Source: Atopobiaceae bacterium UBA5363 (GTDB taxonomy: Bacteria; Actinomycetota; Coriobacteriia; Coriobacteriales; Atopobiaceae). Taken from it: 16,928 nucleotides of DNA. Below are positions 6,387-14,300 of this stretch, piece after piece (the first letter of the stretch is position 1; the number at the start of each line of letters is the position of its first letter). The DNA is taken from the NCBI GenBank assembly GCA_002407925.1, contig DHPN01000015.1, positions 1-16,928 of the forward strand. The letters are read 5' to 3'. The position numbers and the translations under genes are program-made. The notes under the pieces are model-generated. The model was not told where the DNA came from. It did no database searches and was given only the letters and a program-made list of their open reading frames with translations.

Positions 6387-6434
6387 TTTGGTCGCGGGGG
6401 CTGGATTTGAACCAGCGACCTCCGGGTTATGAGC
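6387..6434 (-). repeat. attR: direct repeat of 1467-1514 inside tRNA-fMet
   Basis: This is the element-side copy of the 48-bp att core. Identity stops at the anticodon loop, a common crossover position for tyrosine recombinases that use tRNA genes. Confidence 0.88.
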
Positions 6435-6465
6435 CCGGCGAGCTACCAAACTGCTCCACCCCGCA
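6389..6465 (-). tRNA. Initiator tRNA-Met (CAU)
   Basis: A 77-nt cloverleaf lies on the minus strand with encoded CCA (6389-6391) and anticodon CAU at 6429-6431. Initiator features are the three G-C pairs GGG/CCC flanking the anticodon loop and a weak first pair: position 1 is U against G72, instead of a Watson-Crick pair. The 77-nt length also matches initiators. This tRNA starts every protein; the 3' half (6389-6434) is supplied by the inserted element, and the ancestral 3' half survives at 1467-1514. Confidence 0.93.
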
Positions 6466-6494
6466 CTATATAGTGCTCCATAACGCAAGGTATA

Positions 6495-6523
6495 AAGATA
6501 CGCACGTGCTACGTACTTGTCAA
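6495..6523 (-). promoter_or_regulatory. Promoter of the initiator tRNA gene
   Basis: On the minus strand a perfect -35 TTGACA (6518-6523) is followed after 17 bp by TATCTT (6495-6500). The spacing to the tRNA 5' end at 6465 is about 30 nt, which is reasonable for a stable-RNA promoter. Confidence 0.8.
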
Positions 6524-6703
6524 GGCATACCTTAGCTGTATGAAGCATTTTCACACAAAACTACATTCTTTAACTTTTTTAATTAACTGTGTACAACAAT
6601 TTCATTTTCTTGAAGGCCTACTGCTACTTACTGATTTTCTCTATAACAGTTGAGGTATACAAACGATATAGCGTGATCCACAAAATGATCGAAAGGGATT
6701 CAT

Positions 6704-7645
6704 ATGGCAGATGACCGTTGGCGGATGGGATTTCATATCACTCCTCGCTCAGGAATGATTGCTCCTCCGCTGTCAATTACCCAAGATAAGGGTCAGTATC
6801 ATCTTTTCTACCAGTGGATCGCTGCACAATCGTCAGCAGATGATCACCATCAACTTCACCTCAGTTCTCCTAACCTCATCTATTGGCACTTTGAAGACGA
6901 GAATATTGAGGGGAAAACCCAACCTCCTGCGCCAACTTCTCTTACACAATCAGCTGCCCATCTAATCCATCCAGATAAACAGGCAGCTGCACTATCCTTT
7001 GCAAAGGGGCCTGCCCTCGCAGAGATGAGGGAGGCAGATCATGGATTTGACTTCTCTGAGCCCTTCGGATCCACGGATGAAAAGGGGCGTTTCATCGCGC
7101 TCGCATTGATGAATGATCTAAATGCGCCTTACTCAACTGCGCCAAGCGGCCTCGATTGGACGAATTGCCTCACGGTACCTCGTGAGCTCACGCGAAATGA
7201 CAAAGGCAAGCTTCTTCAATATCCCGTAACGGAACTCGAAGCACTCAGAATGCATACCAACCGGATAGATCCCCTCACCGGCTCACTTTTCCCCGCGCAC
7301 CGCGCAGATATTATCTTCTCCAACATCGAGAGCACTTCGGATGTGGAGATTGACCTTGACGAAGGCTGCAAGGTCATCTTTACAAATGGCATACTCTCTC
7401 TTCAGTTCACGGACATGCGCATCGGCGCGGGACGCAATGCGTGCGAAGCCACCATCGGCATGCTCCATGATCTGCGCCTGTTGATTGACTGCTCCTCGAT
7501 TGAGATCTTCGCAAATAAAGGTGAGGCGGTGCTCAGCTCGCGCTGGTTCCCCCGGTCTGAGTCGTTTCTCGCGCGCTGCCATGTAAACTGCGAGAAATCT
7601 GCCGCATGGACAATGGATGATGTGCTTTATCTCACATACGAATGA
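6704..7645 (+). CDS. GH32-like (invertase / sucrose-6-phosphate hydrolase family) protein lacking catalytic motifs
   Basis: This encodes 313 residues; AAAGGG lies 7 nt before ATG 6704. The first part (GFHITPR ... KGQYHLFYQW) aligns with the GH32 start, where active enzymes read FH-x-P-x-x-WMNDPNG and YHLFYQ. Residues 101-170 (DHGFDFSEPFGS, LDWTNCLTVPREL) match the later propeller segment GFDFYAPQ ... CLTLPREL, and SSIEIFANKGEAVLSSRWFP is the typical GH32 C-terminal beta-sandwich. The nucleophile motif is replaced (MIAPPL; Asp to Ala20), and the central part bearing RDP and the acid/base EC motif is absent; length is 313 against about 450-500. The frame is intact, so it looks like a non-catalytic paralogue rather than fresh decay. 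It could bind sugar or be on its way out. PlsY follows after 33 bp. Confidence 0.75.
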   Translation: MADDRWRMGFHITPRSGMIAPPLSITQDKGQYHLFYQWIAAQSSADDHHQLHLSSPNLIYWHFEDENIEGKTQPPAPTSLTQSAAHLIHPDKQAAALSFAKGPALAEMREADHGFDFSEPFGSTDEKGRFIALALMNDLNAPYSTAPSGLDWTNCLTVPRELTRNDKGKLLQYPVTELEALRMHTNRIDPLTGSLFPAHRADIIFSNIESTSDVEIDLDEGCKVIFTNGILSLQFTDMRIGAGRNACEATIGMLHDLRLLIDCSSIEIFANKGEAVLSSRWFPRSESFLARCHVNCEKSAAWTMDDVLYLTYE

Positions 7646-7678
7646 TCACTCATCTGCCTCGCAAAGAGAGAAGGAGCC

Positions 7679-8311
7679 ATGCTCGCACGCATCGCAAGCC
7701 TAGGCCTTGGCTATGTTTTTGGCAGCTTTCTTACTGCCGAGGTCGTCGCACGGCGCTTAGCACATAAAAGCTCTTTCGATATGGGCGTCGGCAACCCTGG
7801 CATGGCCAATATCGGCCATGAGCTAGGCCAAGGCGCAGCTGTTGTCGTGCTTGCCGGAGACATCACCAAGACTCTCGCGGCATGGCTGATAGCGCGCGCT
7901 CTTTTCCCAGCCGAAGCTGACGCAGCTGGTGTATGGTCAGGGTTAGGAGCCACCCTCGGACACAACTATCCGGCTTGGCATGGCTTCCGTGGTGGCAAGG
8001 GAGTGACAACGACTTGCTCCGCAATCATATTGGCCAATCCTATCCTCGGCGGCGCTGCCTCTTTGGTCGGTGTGGCAACAGTTGTACTTAGTGGCTACCT
8101 CTGCGTTGGCGCAGTCACAATCACGGGAGCCTATCTGTCGCTCATCTGCCTTTTTGACCGTTCGACCGATAGGGTCGCCCTCTCCTCTGCCCTCCTCGCA
8201 CTCATGATAGTCGCCCACCAGGACGCAATCAGAGGCATCAGGACGGGGAACACACCTCGTGCCGCAATTGCCGACAAACTTCGGGCTGCTGTGCGCAAGC
8301 GTAATAACTAG
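7679..8311 (+). CDS. plsY: PlsY-type acyl-phosphate:glycerol-3-phosphate acyltransferase
   Basis: This encodes a 210-residue integral membrane protein with several hydrophobic segments. Family motifs are visible: GSFLTAEVVARR at the start, the first cytoplasmic loop DMGVGNPGMANIGHELG, LAGDITKTLAAW, GHNYPAWHGFRGGKGVTT (the glycerol-3-phosphate-binding GH-x-x-P ... GGKGV loop), and the later AHQDAIRGIRTGNTPR. PlsY uses acyl-phosphate made by PlsX to form lysophosphatidic acid in the cytoplasmic membrane. The canonical GSGNxGATN loop reads GVGNPGMAN here, a variant I associate with a subgroup of gut anaerobes; activity is probably kept, but this is inferred. GAAGGAG sits 3-5 nt before ATG 7679. 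The stop shares CTAG with the convergent HAD gene. Confidence 0.85.
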   Translation: MLARIASLGLGYVFGSFLTAEVVARRLAHKSSFDMGVGNPGMANIGHELGQGAAVVVLAGDITKTLAAWLIARALFPAEADAAGVWSGLGATLGHNYPAWHGFRGGKGVTTTCSAIILANPILGGAASLVGVATVVLSGYLCVGAVTITGAYLSLICLFDRSTDRVALSSALLALMIVAHQDAIRGIRTGNTPRAAIADKLRAAVRKRNN

Positions 8312-9144
8312 CACATAAACGCAGGCATCTCACTTTTTTTCGACGCCTGTGCTATGTCAATCAAAGCTTGAGCGACGGCATCATCTGCTGATGCACCAAT
8401 AGTCCATCCTGCTGCTGCAAGAACCTCGGGGCAGGCGTTGGCCACGGCCACGGAATTGGGATATGAGGCGATCATCTCTAGGTCATTGCGAGAATCCCCA
8501 AACGTCGCAACCTCCTCCGCCCGCACGCCAAGCTCACGGCGGAGCACCTCGATGCCCTTGTGTTTGTTCCATCCATGGGGAAGGATGTCAAAAAGTCCCG
8601 GCCCAGCCATGGGATACACAAAGTCCAGCTCAGGGCAGAGCCTCTCTACTTCTTGACGGATCCGTTCGGTATAGCTCCTATCGTCGCTATCCACACGTAC
8701 GTTTGCCTTCACCCAGGCATGGTCTGGCACATGCGGCACCACCCGATCGATCCCATGGGAGATACCTCGGTGAGCATGCAGCATCTCAATCGTGATACCC
8801 ACGGCCAAGGTATGTCCTGGCTCATAGAGCGTGAGCACAGCACCAGGGTAGGTCGAGACACACTCGGCCACCTGCTCAAGCGCTTCCGTCGACAGCAACA
8901 TCTCAAAGACAAGTTCACCGTCAAGGAAGACTTGCTGACCATTAACCAAGACCCCTGTCGCATAGCAAGCAGCATCGCCACAAAACATCCATCCGATATC
9001 CCACGGCATCCTCCCGCTAGCTGGTCCAAAGTGGACATCTGCATCGAGCAAGGTGTGTATTGCAGCTATGGCTTGGTCGCTCGCATGCGGCAAGCCATGG
9101 AAGATCAACGTGTCATCGAGATCACTAAGGACAAGCTTTATCAT
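8308..9144 (-). CDS. HAD-superfamily (Cof-type) phosphatase
   Basis: This encodes 278 residues with all four HAD motifs: DLDDTL (Asp8 nucleophile, Asp10), ASGR (motif II), GWNKHKG (motif III Lys), and GDSRND (motif IV acids). The large insertion between motifs II and III fits the type IIB cap of Cof-like sugar-phosphate or flavin-phosphate phosphatases. It is cytoplasmic; the substrate cannot be told. The start ATG 9144 follows an AGGAGG with 6-nt spacing. It is transcribed toward plsY and overlaps it by the 4-bp CTAG, with no terminator between them, so each transcript can run antisense into the other. Confidence 0.88.
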   Translation of the reverse strand: MIKLVLSDLDDTLIFHGLPHASDQAIAAIHTLLDADVHFGPASGRMPWDIGWMFCGDAACYATGVLVNGQQVFLDGELVFEMLLSTEALEQVAECVSTYPGAVLTLYEPGHTLAVGITIEMLHAHRGISHGIDRVVPHVPDHAWVKANVRVDSDDRSYTERIRQEVERLCPELDFVYPMAGPGLFDILPHGWNKHKGIEVLRRELGVRAEEVATFGDSRNDLEMIASYPNSVAVANACPEVLAAAGWTIGASADDAVAQALIDIAQASKKSEMPAFMC

Positions 9145-9204
9145 GAACGCCCTCCTACGCTGTTGCTAGGATATCCGAATAAGTCACTTTGTTGGCTCTC
9201 AACT

Positions 9205-9750
9205 TCAGCGCTTGTGCGCACTGTGACGCTCAAGAATGTCATATCGGTCAATGCGAGCGAGTATCTGCTCGAGGTCAACGACTCCCCAGAGAAAAACTGA
9301 TCTGCCGTACGCATAAAGACGCAAATTCTGATACGAGGGACTCAACAGGGCATGTCTCCATCGAAGGCAGTCAATGTCGACATAGCGAATCGTACGTTTT
9401 GGTCCAAAAAAGGGCGTAATGGACAGGCGATCTCCAAACGTTACAATACGATACCTCTTAATACCAAGCCATAGGGCAAAAACTACTGTGAGAAAAACGG
9501 CAAAGAAGGCATCGAGAATCATCGTGTCTACTAAAAAAACGCCGATGTAACAGAGCCAGCCAAGCACAAGGCCAAATATGCCGACGAAAACCATCATGAG
9601 GGCTAGGGCTATGCAAAGCTGCTGTGGTACGAGATAGGTGTCGTGGTGGCTGTGATGACGCTCAGATATGTCAGCATCGTCAAGCCTTTCGATCAAAATT
9701 GCGAGCAACGGAATAGCTGCTATGACACATACGAGCTGTCCGATGCCCAC
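9205..9750 (-). CDS. Small membrane protein with PH-like cytoplasmic domain, unknown function
   Basis: This encodes 181 residues. Hydrophobic segments lie at about 3-22, 45-72 and 76-100. After them, YRIVTFGDRLSITPFFGPKR-TIRYVDIDCLRW through SVFLWGVVDLEQILARI looks like a short beta-rich PH-like fold, with the pattern of a hydrophobic strand, turn, FFG-x-K and an I-x-x-x-DI segment seen in bacterial PH-type membrane proteins. No catalytic residues are evident. The GTG start at 9750 is the only reasonable one: the frame stays open upstream only to a TAA at about 9798, and AGGA lies 10 nt before it. The gene sits 60 bp behind the HAD gene start on the same strand and may be co-transcribed with it. 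Confidence 0.6.
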   Translation of the reverse strand: MGIGQLVCVIAAIPLLAILIERLDDADISERHHSHHDTYLVPQQLCIALALMMVFVGIFGLVLGWLCYIGVFLVDTMILDAFFAVFLTVVFALWLGIKRYRIVTFGDRLSITPFFGPKRTIRYVDIDCLRWRHALLSPSYQNLRLYAYGRSVFLWGVVDLEQILARIDRYDILERHSAHKR

Positions 9751-9889
9751 TGCTTCTTCTTCCTCTTGATCTTCAAGATACGTCTTTGTCCTCGTTATAT
9801 CTTAGATGCATGTGAATCCCGAACCACCAGTCTAATCTTTGGCCTTTTGCATAAACGCGGCCTTTCTCCTACCGGCCAAATATTCACTG

Positions 9890-11131
9890 TCACAGAGGTT
9901 TTGCCGCAAACTTTGCGACAAGCTTTTCGAGAATGTCAACGGTCTTCTCTAAGCTTGTAACCGGAATGAACTCCCGCACAGAGTGAAAGTTATACCCTCC
10001 GGTTGCGATATTTGGGCATGGAAGGCCGCGAAAAGAGAGTACAGAGCCGTCCGTGCCTCCCCTGACAGGCCGCACAACAGGCTCAACGCCGGCTTCCCGA
10101 TGGGCCTCTAAGGCATAGTCCACGAGAAAGGGCTTCGTTTTGATCACCTCAGCCATGTTGCGATAGCCCTCCTTAATCGTCACCTGGACCGTGTTTGCCC
10201 CATGGCGCTCATTAAGAAAAGCAGCAATGGAGCGCAGCTGCCCTTCACGACGGGCGAGAAGTGCTTCGTCATGGTCTCGCAGGATGTAGTTAAGCTGCAC
10301 ATGGGAGACATCGCCCCTAATCTGCATGGGGTGAAAGAAGCCCTCACGGCCCTCGGTGTTTTCAGGGCGCTCCGCTGCTGGCACCAACGCTTGGAATTGT
10401 GCCGCAACGGTTATGGCGTTTACCATTGTGCCTTTCGCGGATCCAGGGTGTGTCGCTATGCCGCGAATGCAGACAGACGCCGTCGAGGCGTTGAACGTCT
10501 CCCAATTGAACTCACCAAGAGCCTCGCCGTCAACGGTATAGGCCCATGCGGCGCCGAACCTCTCAAGATCAAGCAAGGCGGCGCCATGGCCTATCTCCTC
10601 ATCTGGCACGAAGGCAATCTTCAAGGCAGGGTGTGCGAGCTGAGGCTGGGCCTTGAGCCGAGCTGCAAGCGAGCATATCTCAGCAACGCCTGCCTTGTCA
10701 TCTGCAGAGAGCAGGGTTGACCCATCTGAGCAGATGATGTCCTGGCCGACGAGCTTCTTGAGCGCAGGCAGCTGACTTGGGCTTACGCTGACTCTTTTGC
10801 CATCATGCATGCCACAGACAAGATCTCCGCCTTCGTAGTGCACGATGTGCGGCCGGACGCTTGTCGCCGGAGCATCTGAAGAGCTGTCAAGGTGGGCGAT
10901 TAAGCCAAGCGCAGGAAGGCCCCCTGCTCCAGCAGAGGCGGAAAGCCCGGCGGTCACATAGGCGTGTTCATCGACGACAACATCGTCACAGCCAATAGAG
11001 CGCAGATCATCGCCCAAGGCGCTGGCCATGTGCAGCTCTTGTGGGTTTGAGGGCACATGATCGGCGTTTTGCGGGTTCGAAGGTGAATCTATCTGAACAT
11101 AACGCAGGAATCGCTCCACTACATCGCTCAC
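9890..11131 (-). CDS. pepT: Peptidase T (tripeptide aminopeptidase), M20B
   Basis: This encodes 413 residues, the usual PepT length (about 410). The dinuclear zinc site is complete: His80 and Asp82 in IAHLDSSSDAP, the bridging Asp144 in LLSADDKAG, catalytic Glu178 and metal Glu179 in PDEEIG, Asp201 in VDGEALGEFN, and His383 in GGYNFHS. The dimerisation or lid domain occupies roughly 205-310. PepT is a cytoplasmic exopeptidase that removes the N-terminal residue from tripeptides, serving amino-acid nutrition. ATG 11131 begins MSDVVERFLRYVQID, matching family starts; AAGGA lies 13 nt upstream, slightly far. It is transcribed divergently from purL from a shared regulatory region. Confidence 0.93.
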   Translation of the reverse strand: MSDVVERFLRYVQIDSPSNPQNADHVPSNPQELHMASALGDDLRSIGCDDVVVDEHAYVTAGLSASAGAGGLPALGLIAHLDSSSDAPATSVRPHIVHYEGGDLVCGMHDGKRVSVSPSQLPALKKLVGQDIICSDGSTLLSADDKAGVAEICSLAARLKAQPQLAHPALKIAFVPDEEIGHGAALLDLERFGAAWAYTVDGEALGEFNWETFNASTASVCIRGIATHPGSAKGTMVNAITVAAQFQALVPAAERPENTEGREGFFHPMQIRGDVSHVQLNYILRDHDEALLARREGQLRSIAAFLNERHGANTVQVTIKEGYRNMAEVIKTKPFLVDYALEAHREAGVEPVVRPVRGGTDGSVLSFRGLPCPNIATGGYNFHSVREFIPVTSLEKTVDILEKLVAKFAAKPL

Positions 11132-11147
11132 GCTTGCTTCCTTCCGC

Positions 11148-11205
11148 TTAGTATCTATTATTTCTTCGCTCAGTTGTCTCTTCGCTCTTTTCTCCTAGAT
11201 ACTAA
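11148..11205. promoter_or_regulatory. Divergent pepT / purL promoter region with 10-bp inverted repeat
   Basis: TTAGTATCTA (11148-11157) and TAGATACTAA (11196-11205) are perfect inverted copies. Each contains a TAGATA -10-like box for its own direction. On the plus strand TTGTCT (from 11174) is 16 bp from TAGATA; on the minus strand GAGACA is 17 bp from its TAGATA, and both -35 boxes fall in the same central AGTTGTCTC. This gives overlapping back-to-back promoters for pepT (left) and purL (right). Two CTTCGCTC copies lie between. Boxes are recognised by eye only. Confidence 0.5.
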
Positions 11206-11223
11206 ACGTCAGTGGCATATAAA

Positions 11224-11265
11224 AGCTGTTTCAACGTCATGTCAAGACGAAGGCTACAAACAGCT
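11224..11265 (+). promoter_or_regulatory. purL leader stem-loop
   Basis: AGCTGTTT (11224-11231) pairs perfectly with AAACAGCT (11258-11265). Inside, CGTC (11235-11238) pairs with GACG (11246-11249) around a 7-nt loop. It lies within the roughly 135-nt leader predicted between the purL promoter and ATG 11345. It does not match the purine, ZTP or PRPP riboswitch patterns I know, so its role is open. Confidence 0.4.
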
Positions 11266-11344
11266 CACGCGCTATCATGTGTCAGTTTGTATAAGGCAGA
11301 AATATCTGTCGACGACTATGCGTTGGAGGAAGGCAGGTCCACTG

Positions 11345-14300
11345 ATGGTCTCTCGTGTGTATGTAGAGAAAAAACCCGGTTTTGACGTCAAGGCAAAAAG
11401 TCTTGCCCGGGAACTTGTGAATATTCTCGGTATCTCTCACCTATCAGATCTGCGACTCATCAATCGCTATGACGTCGAGGGGATCGATGAGGTCCTCTTT
11501 CGGAAGTGCGTGACAAGCGTGTTTTCGGAACCGCAAACGGACATTGCCACCACCTCTATGCCCTTGACTCCAAAAGACGCCCACATCTTTGGCGTCGAAT
11601 ATCTCCCTGGTCAGTTTGACATGCGCGCTACCTCGGCAAGCGAGTGCATCCAACTGATTAGCCAAGGTGAGCGTCCCGAGGTCCGCTCAGCCAAGATCTA
11701 TGTGCTGCTCGGAGACCTTTCCTCCGCTGATATCGAGGCGGTCAAACGGTATGTAATAAACCCCGTTGAGGCACGCGAGGCCTCCCTGCAGCCTCGCAAG
11801 ACGCTAAGGATGAACCTCGCGCGCCCTGAGACCGTCGAAACTCTTCACGGCTTTCGCGAGCTCAACAATGAGCAGCTTGCCAGTTTCATGACCAAGCGCG
11901 GATTGGCAATGGACCAAGCCGACATTGAGTTTTTCCAGAGCTACTTCAAAGAGGAGGGGCGCGACCCGACGATTACTGAGGTCAAGGTCATTGACACCTA
12001 TTGGTCAGATCATTGCCGCCACACGACATTCGGCACGCAGCTCCATGACGTGGAGATAGACGACGCCGTCGTGAAGAAGGCCTTCGCACGCTACCTCGAC
12101 ATACGCCATGAGCTTGATCGTGACAAAAAGCCTGTCACGCTCATGGACATGGCAACAATTGGCGCGAAATGCCTGAAGACACGCGGGATCCTCAAAAACC
12201 TCGATGAGTCCGAGGAGATCAACGCCTGCACAGTCAACGTGAAGGTAGATGTCAACGGCACGGACGAGGACTGGCTTTTCCTCTTTAAAAATGAGACCCA
12301 CAACCATCCGACCGAAATTGAGCCCTTTGGTGGCGCGGCTACCTGCATCGGCGGGGCCATTCGCGACCCCCTTTCTGGTCGCAGCTATGTCTACCAGGCT
12401 ATGCGCGTCACGGGCGCAAGTGATCCTCTGACGCCGATCGCCGAGACACTCCCAGGCAAGCTTCCCCAGCGCAAGCTCGTAACCACGGCCGCCCAAGGCT
12501 ATTCTTCCTATGGCAACCAGGTCGGCCTGGCCACAGGCCAGGTCACCGAGCTCTATCATCCGGGCTATGTCGCCAAGCGCATGGAGATTGGCGCCGTGGT
12601 AGGTGCCACGCCTGCCGATCACGTGCGGCGCGAGACTCCCGCCCCCGGCGACGTAATCGTGCTGCTTGGCGGGCGCACGGGTCGTGACGGCATTGGCGGC
12701 GCGACAGGATCGTCGAAAGCCCATACGGCAGAGAGCCTCGAGGAGTGCGGCGCAGAGGTCCAGAAGGGTAACGCGCCCGTCGAGCGCAGGCTCCAGCGCC
12801 TGTTCCGCCGCAAGGATGCCTGTCAGCTTATCAAGCGCTGCAACGACTTCGGCGCAGGCGGCGTGTCAGTCGCCATCGGCGAGCTTGCGGACGGCCTTCA
12901 TATCTATCTTGACAACGTGCCCAAGAAGTACGAGGGTCTCGATGGGACCGAGCTGGCGATCTCTGAGAGCCAGGAGCGTATGGCGGTAGCGCTTGCTCCC
13001 AATGATGTTGAGAAATTCCTGAAAATCTCCCACGAGGAAAACTTGGAAGCTACGGCCGTGGCGCGCGTCACTGCCGAGCCTCGCCTCATCATGGAATGGA
13101 AGGGCCAGACCATCGTCAATGTCAGCCGCGCCTTCCTTGCCTCCAACGGTGCGCCAAAGCATCAAAGCGTGCATGTGGAGAAGCAAGGCACGTGGAAGCC
13201 GCAGTGGCCTGGCGCAACGCTCGGCCAGCAAATGGCCTCTTTGGTTTCTGATGAGAATGTCGCTTGCAACAAAGGCCTTTCTGAGCGTTTCGACTCCACG
13301 ATCGGCGCCGCAACGGTGCTCATGCCCTTTGGTGGGAGATGGCAGCTCACCCCCAGCCAGGCGATGGTCGCAAAGCTGCCAGTCGATGGCGAGACTACGA
13401 CAGTCTCGGGCATGGCGTGGGGGTTCAACCCTTACTTGACAAGCGCCAACCAATATGTGGGAGCCTATCTCGCCGTTGTCGAGTCGGTCTCGCGCATGGT
13501 CGCAACAGGGTTTGACCGCCACTGCCTCTACCTCACGTTCCAAGAGTACTTTGAGCGCCTGCGCCAGGCGCCCGAGCGCTGGGGAAAGCCTGTAGCCACC
13601 CTATTGGGCGCCCTTGACGCGCAGCTTGACCTAGGCATAGCCTCAATCGGTGGCAAGGACTCCATGTCTGGAAGCTTTGAGGATCTTGACGTGCCCCCCA
13701 CGCTCGTCTCGTTTGCCACAGGTCTCGGCAATCTAGACCACATCATTTCTCCTGAGTTTAAGCGCAGCGGCAGCGAGCTTGCCCTCATCACGCCAACCTA
13801 TCGCGATGATCACACAACGCCGGATGTGAGCTCTCTTTTGGCGGTATATGACTTTGTGAGGTCTTGCATGGACGATGGCAAGGTCCTCGCGGCGTCCACC
13901 CCCGGATACGGCTGTCTCGCGGAGTCGCTTTTCAAGATGGCCGTAGGCAATCGCATAGGCTTTTCCCTTGACGAAAAGATGCGACCGGACGACCTTTTCA
14001 CGCCCCTGTACGGCAGCTTTGTGCTTGAGCTTGCCGAACATGACTTGCAGCCTGAGCACGCCGACCTATTCAAGGTCACGCGCTTGGGGATGACTACCGA
14101 CGCCTATGCCATAGGCACAAAGGACGAGCAAATAGATCTCATGCCGCTGCAGGAGCTATGGGAGTCCAGCATGGAGCCCGTCTTCCCCTATCGGCGCAAA
14201 GGGGCAACAGTGAGCCCCTTGAGCTTCGACGCCACATCCCAAGGCATTGTTCGCCATGCGCCTGCTGTGAAAGTGGCAAAACCAAGGGTCGTCATACCAG

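Larger units (their letters stand above)
1467..6434. mobile_element. Decayed integrative element in the initiator tRNA gene
   Basis: The region is bounded by the 48-bp tRNA-derived repeats and carries arm-like TGGTGG repeats inside both ends. Its contents are typical of integrative or mobilizable elements: integrase, toxin-antitoxin, relaxase and small cargo genes. The integrase, relaxase, AlbA fragment, zinc-ribbon gene and last gene are all truncated or frameshifted, so it should be unable to excise or transfer by itself. The AbiE pair is the only apparently intact locus. The element supplies the present 3' end and terminator of the tRNA gene. Confidence 0.85.

Noticed and set aside
6309..6554. 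81-codon minus-strand open frame
   Set aside because: It overlaps the whole tRNA gene, its promoter and its terminator, so it is not a real coding region.
8560..9300. 246-codon plus-strand open frame across the HAD gene
   Set aside because: The minus strand encodes all four HAD motifs here; the plus frame is a shadow with no recognisable content.
9834..9885. Inverted repeat TTTGGCC/GGCCAAA after pepT as a terminator
   Set aside because: The loop is long and no T-run follows on the minus strand, so it is not convincing as an intrinsic terminator.
11174..11344. Upstream start of purL giving 57 extra residues
   Set aside because: The extension overlaps the predicted promoter and leader hairpin and does not resemble the family N-terminus, which begins at MVSRVYVEKK.
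11206..11344. Known riboswitch (purine, ZTP, PRPP) in the purL leader
   Set aside because: I looked for the conserved cores of these classes and found none; only a generic stem-loop remains.
12005..12724. 239-codon minus-strand open frame inside purL, and similar ones at 12866-13543
   Set aside because: purL is intact and conserved throughout on the plus strand; high GC content opens antisense frames.
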